A DNA stretch of 8,345 nt, taken from the NCBI GenBank assembly GCA_046304235.1, contig JBKCEW010000158.1, positions 1 through 8,345 on the forward strand. Direction: 5' to 3'. Origin of the DNA: CANHVK01 sp046304235 (GTDB taxonomy: Bacteria; Bacteroidota; Bacteroidia; Flavobacteriales_D; Crocinitomicaceae). The notes below the pieces were generated by a model. It was given only the letters and a program-made list of their open reading frames with translations, ran no database searches and was not told the DNA's origin. This document shows positions 6,691-8,345 of this stretch, one piece after another. The position numbers were made by a program, and so were the translations under genes. The stretch's first letter is position 1. Each line of letters begins with the position of its first letter.

Positions 6691-7754
6691 CCTTTAAATC
6701 TACTAAAACGCATAAAACTTAACATCCATTTAGGTAAGTGTTTTTCGGGATTGCGATTTTTCAAATGAATATACCATCCAATTTTTTTGATTAACGGAAC
6801 TTTATGTGTTTCAACAAATTCAATCAAAGTACCATCAGCATCTTCAATGTAGCTAAATCTACCTCCTGCTTCCCCCATATCAAAGGTATCTCCAGTATCT
6901 ATCGTAAATGGATAACCTGCTGCTTCACAATCTTTTTTTAATGCATTCATACCTTGTACATCAAAACACAAATGAATGAATCCCCAATCTCCCCAAAAAC
7001 GATTTTCAAAAATTTTCCTGCAATCGGTTCTATCAATAGACTGTACTAACTCTATTTCGGATGCCCCTAACATTTGAGCAAATGGTCCTTTTCTTGCTTC
7101 AGGATGTCTTAAAAGCACTCTTCTAAATGTTCCTTTTCCACCAGGAAGATTTTGATAAACCGGAAAAGATTCTGTTACATCATAAACAACAGTAGTATAT
7201 CCTAATACATTTTGATATAAATCTAAAGAACGATTAATATCACTCACACCTATTACAGAACCTGCGACACCTCCTGTTTTACCTTCGAAATCTGTATTGA
7301 TATACCAACTTAATCCTTCAACAATTTCAAAAATATTTCCATTTGGATCTTGAACGAAAAAATGTTTTTTCCCTTCAGGTGTTTTAAAAACATCACTTAA
7401 AAAGTTGGCTCCTTTTTTCTTCATAAAATCAAAAGATGCTTGAACATCTTTTGATTTTATTTTACAAGCATATAATCCATAATCACCCAACTGTATTTCA
7501 AAGGCTGCTTTTTCGGTATTGCGAGAAGTATATTGCCAAATTTCAAATCCACCACCTCCTTCTAAACTCAAAGCCAATGTTGCAGTTCGATCTTGAACAA
7601 CTCCTCCTGTATATTGTGTCATCAATGGTGCAGGGGCAGCTTCTTCAAATACTTTAATATCTGTTCCAAACATTGTTCTATACCAAGCCCAAATTTCGGG
7701 TACATTTGGAACACCTATTCCCATTTGTTGAACACCACAAATAATTTTCTTCAT
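6687..7754 (-). CDS. VOC (glyoxalase/bleomycin-resistance/dioxygenase) superfamily protein, two VOC domains
   Basis: The 355-residue product contains two vicinal-oxygen-chelate domains, about 5-147 and 163-317, each made of two beta-alpha-beta-beta-beta units. Typical strand endings are GGFEIWQ (69-74), FVQDPNGNIFEIVE (133-146), EIELVQS (233-239), FIHLCFDV (259-266) and YIEDADGTLIEFVE (302-315). In the second domain E235, H261 and E312 are plausible metal ligands. In the first domain E71 and E143 remain, but the usual histidine positions appear to hold other residues, so it may be structural. The overall size resembles four-module extradiol dioxygenases and HPPD-like enzymes, but I cannot assign a substrate. 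A basic, aromatic tail follows (about 318-355). No signal peptide is seen, so the protein is probably cytoplasmic. The gene starts 22 bases after the TPR gene and overlaps the lipoprotein gene by 4 bases (ATGA). Its reading frame carries a perfect 38-base inverted repeat. Confidence 0.9.
   Translation of the reverse strand: MKKIICGVQQMGIGVPNVPEIWAWYRTMFGTDIKVFEEAAPAPLMTQYTGGVVQDRTATLALSLEGGGGFEIWQYTSRNTEKAAFEIQLGDYGLYACKIKSKDVQASFDFMKKKGANFLSDVFKTPEGKKHFFVQDPNGNIFEIVEGLSWYINTDFEGKTGGVAGSVIGVSDINRSLDLYQNVLGYTTVVYDVTESFPVYQNLPGGKGTFRRVLLRHPEARKGPFAQMLGASEIELVQSIDRTDCRKIFENRFWGDWGFIHLCFDVQGMNALKKDCEAAGYPFTIDTGDTFDMGEAGGRFSYIEDADGTLIEFVETHKVPLIKKIGWYIHLKNRNPEKHLPKWMLSFMRFSRFKG
7423..7460. repeat. 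Perfect inverted repeat, 16-base arms and 6-base loop, inside the VOC gene
   Basis: The left arm at 7423-7438 reads ATAAAATCAAAAGATG and the right arm at 7445-7460 is its exact reverse complement, CATCTTTTGATTTTAT; the loop at 7439-7444 is CTTGAA. The mRNA (minus strand) could form the same 16-pair stem. It encodes residues IKSKDVQASFDFM (about 99-111) of the VOC protein, so the structure is in frame and uninterrupted. Each arm has only 3 G/C bases, and the stem is not followed by a long T tract on the coding strand, so it does not look like a normal terminator. Confidence 0.93.
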
Positions 7755-7776
7755 TTTAATTTCTTTTTTAACCTAT

Positions 7777-8319
7777 CTAAATATCGTCAAATCCAAGTAA
7801 TGCTCTAAAAGCTTTTATAATTCTATTTCTTGAAAAAATATTAATTTTTGTCTGACAACGTTTAATATGATCTTTCAAATCATCATTATCATTATTTAAA
7901 GACATTTTGATTGCCTCCTTATAATTTTCAATAGCTTTAGTATAATCACCACGCAACTCATAATAAGAACCTTTCTCGTCAAATAGTGTTCTCTTAGAGA
8001 CTTGACTTACTTTTTCAGCTTTCTCTATCAATTTACCTAAATCTTCTAACCTACCTAAGTCACGTAATAAAAACATATAATTTTCATAAGAATAACCATA
8101 ATTCTCATCAAATTGAATTGCTAACTTATAATGATTTTCAGCTTTTTCTCTGTCAGAAAATTTTTGTTTATAAATCCAACCCAAGGTATTATGAGCCGCA
8201 GCACATTTAGGATTTTCTTCTAAAATTTCATCAAGTAAATCTAATGCTGCTTCGACTTGATCATTTTCAAGTGCTTTGTCACACTCTAATAATTTTAAAT
8301 CAATATTTCTAGAACTCAT
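7777..8319 (-). CDS. Tetratricopeptide (TPR) repeat protein
   Basis: The 180-residue product is mostly helical and contains about three to four TPR units, near residues 6-38, 39-73, 74-107 (degenerate) and 109-143. The signature spacing is clear in AAHNTLGWIYKQ followed by KAENHYKLAIQFDENY, and in FDEKGSYYELRGDYTKAIENYKEAI. A basic helix with hydrophobic residues (RNRIIKAFRALLGF, about 164-177) closes the protein and could be a partner- or membrane-contact segment. No signal peptide or transmembrane segment is visible, so it is probably cytoplasmic. TPR repeats mediate protein-protein contacts; the partner cannot be told from sequence. The ATG at 8319 is preceded by 26 bases before the window ends, so its promoter and any upstream operon genes are not visible. 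It ends in TAG, 22 bases before the VOC start, and is probably the first visible gene of an operon reading through to priA. Confidence 0.88.
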   Translation of the reverse strand: MSSRNIDLKLLECDKALENDQVEAALDLLDEILEENPKCAAAHNTLGWIYKQKFSDREKAENHYKLAIQFDENYGYSYENYMFLLRDLGRLEDLGKLIEKAEKVSQVSKRTLFDEKGSYYELRGDYTKAIENYKEAIKMSLNNDNDDLKDHIKRCQTKINIFSRNRIIKAFRALLGFDDI

Positions 8320-8345
8320 AGGATTTTAAATAACCTATCAAAAAT

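Noticed and set aside
7436..7808. Two overlapping plus-strand open frames (73 and 71 codons) opposite the VOC gene
   Set aside because: They lie in the shadow of a clear VOC coding sequence, have low-complexity hydrophobic composition and no family signature.
8318..8338. ATAGG / CCTAT inverted repeat covering the TPR start codon, as a possible translation-blocking hairpin
   Set aside because: Five pairs with an 11-base loop are expected by chance in AT-rich DNA, and the upstream region is cut off by the window end.

Overview
The window looks like chromosomal DNA from a member of the Bacteroidota, most likely class Flavobacteriia. It is AT-rich: lines I hand-counted run at about 28-47% G+C, mostly in the low to mid 30s. 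Most start codons are preceded by A/T-rich leaders rather than clear Shine-Dalgarno sequences. It also carries a DUF4249-type lipoprotein, a family largely confined to Bacteroidota. I cannot name the genus.

The left part (1-2102) is read on the plus strand. It opens with the 3' part of a gene whose start lies outside the window. Its product resembles the C-terminal DNA-binding half of NgoFVII/BfiI-type, phospholipase-D-fold restriction endonucleases, so a restriction-modification locus probably continues to the left. After 30 bases comes a full-length selO (ydiU), a protein AMPylase with a pseudokinase fold.

The right part (2119-8319) is read on the minus strand and converges on selO across only 16 bases. 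In transcription order it holds a small TPR-repeat protein, a two-domain VOC/glyoxalase-fold protein, a DUF4249-like surface lipoprotein, the primosomal helicase PriA, and after an 85-base gap a LigB-type extradiol dioxygenase (YgiD-like). The junctions are 22 bases, a 4-base ATGA overlap, and 5 bases. The first four genes therefore look like one operon with translational coupling into priA, and the dioxygenase may have its own promoter. The functions of these genes do not form one obvious pathway. SelO (redox-linked AMPylation) and PriA (replication restart) are housekeeping or stress functions, while the VOC, DUF4249 and TPR proteins have no assigned substrate.

No tRNA, rRNA, CRISPR array, insertion sequence or convincing intrinsic terminator was seen, and no intergenic stretch exceeds 85 bases. 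I do not see a clearly new multi-gene system. The most unusual structure is a perfect inverted repeat (two 16-base arms, 6-base loop) inside the VOC reading frame at 7423-7460. The most useful lead for accessory biology is the restriction endonuclease fragment at the left edge.
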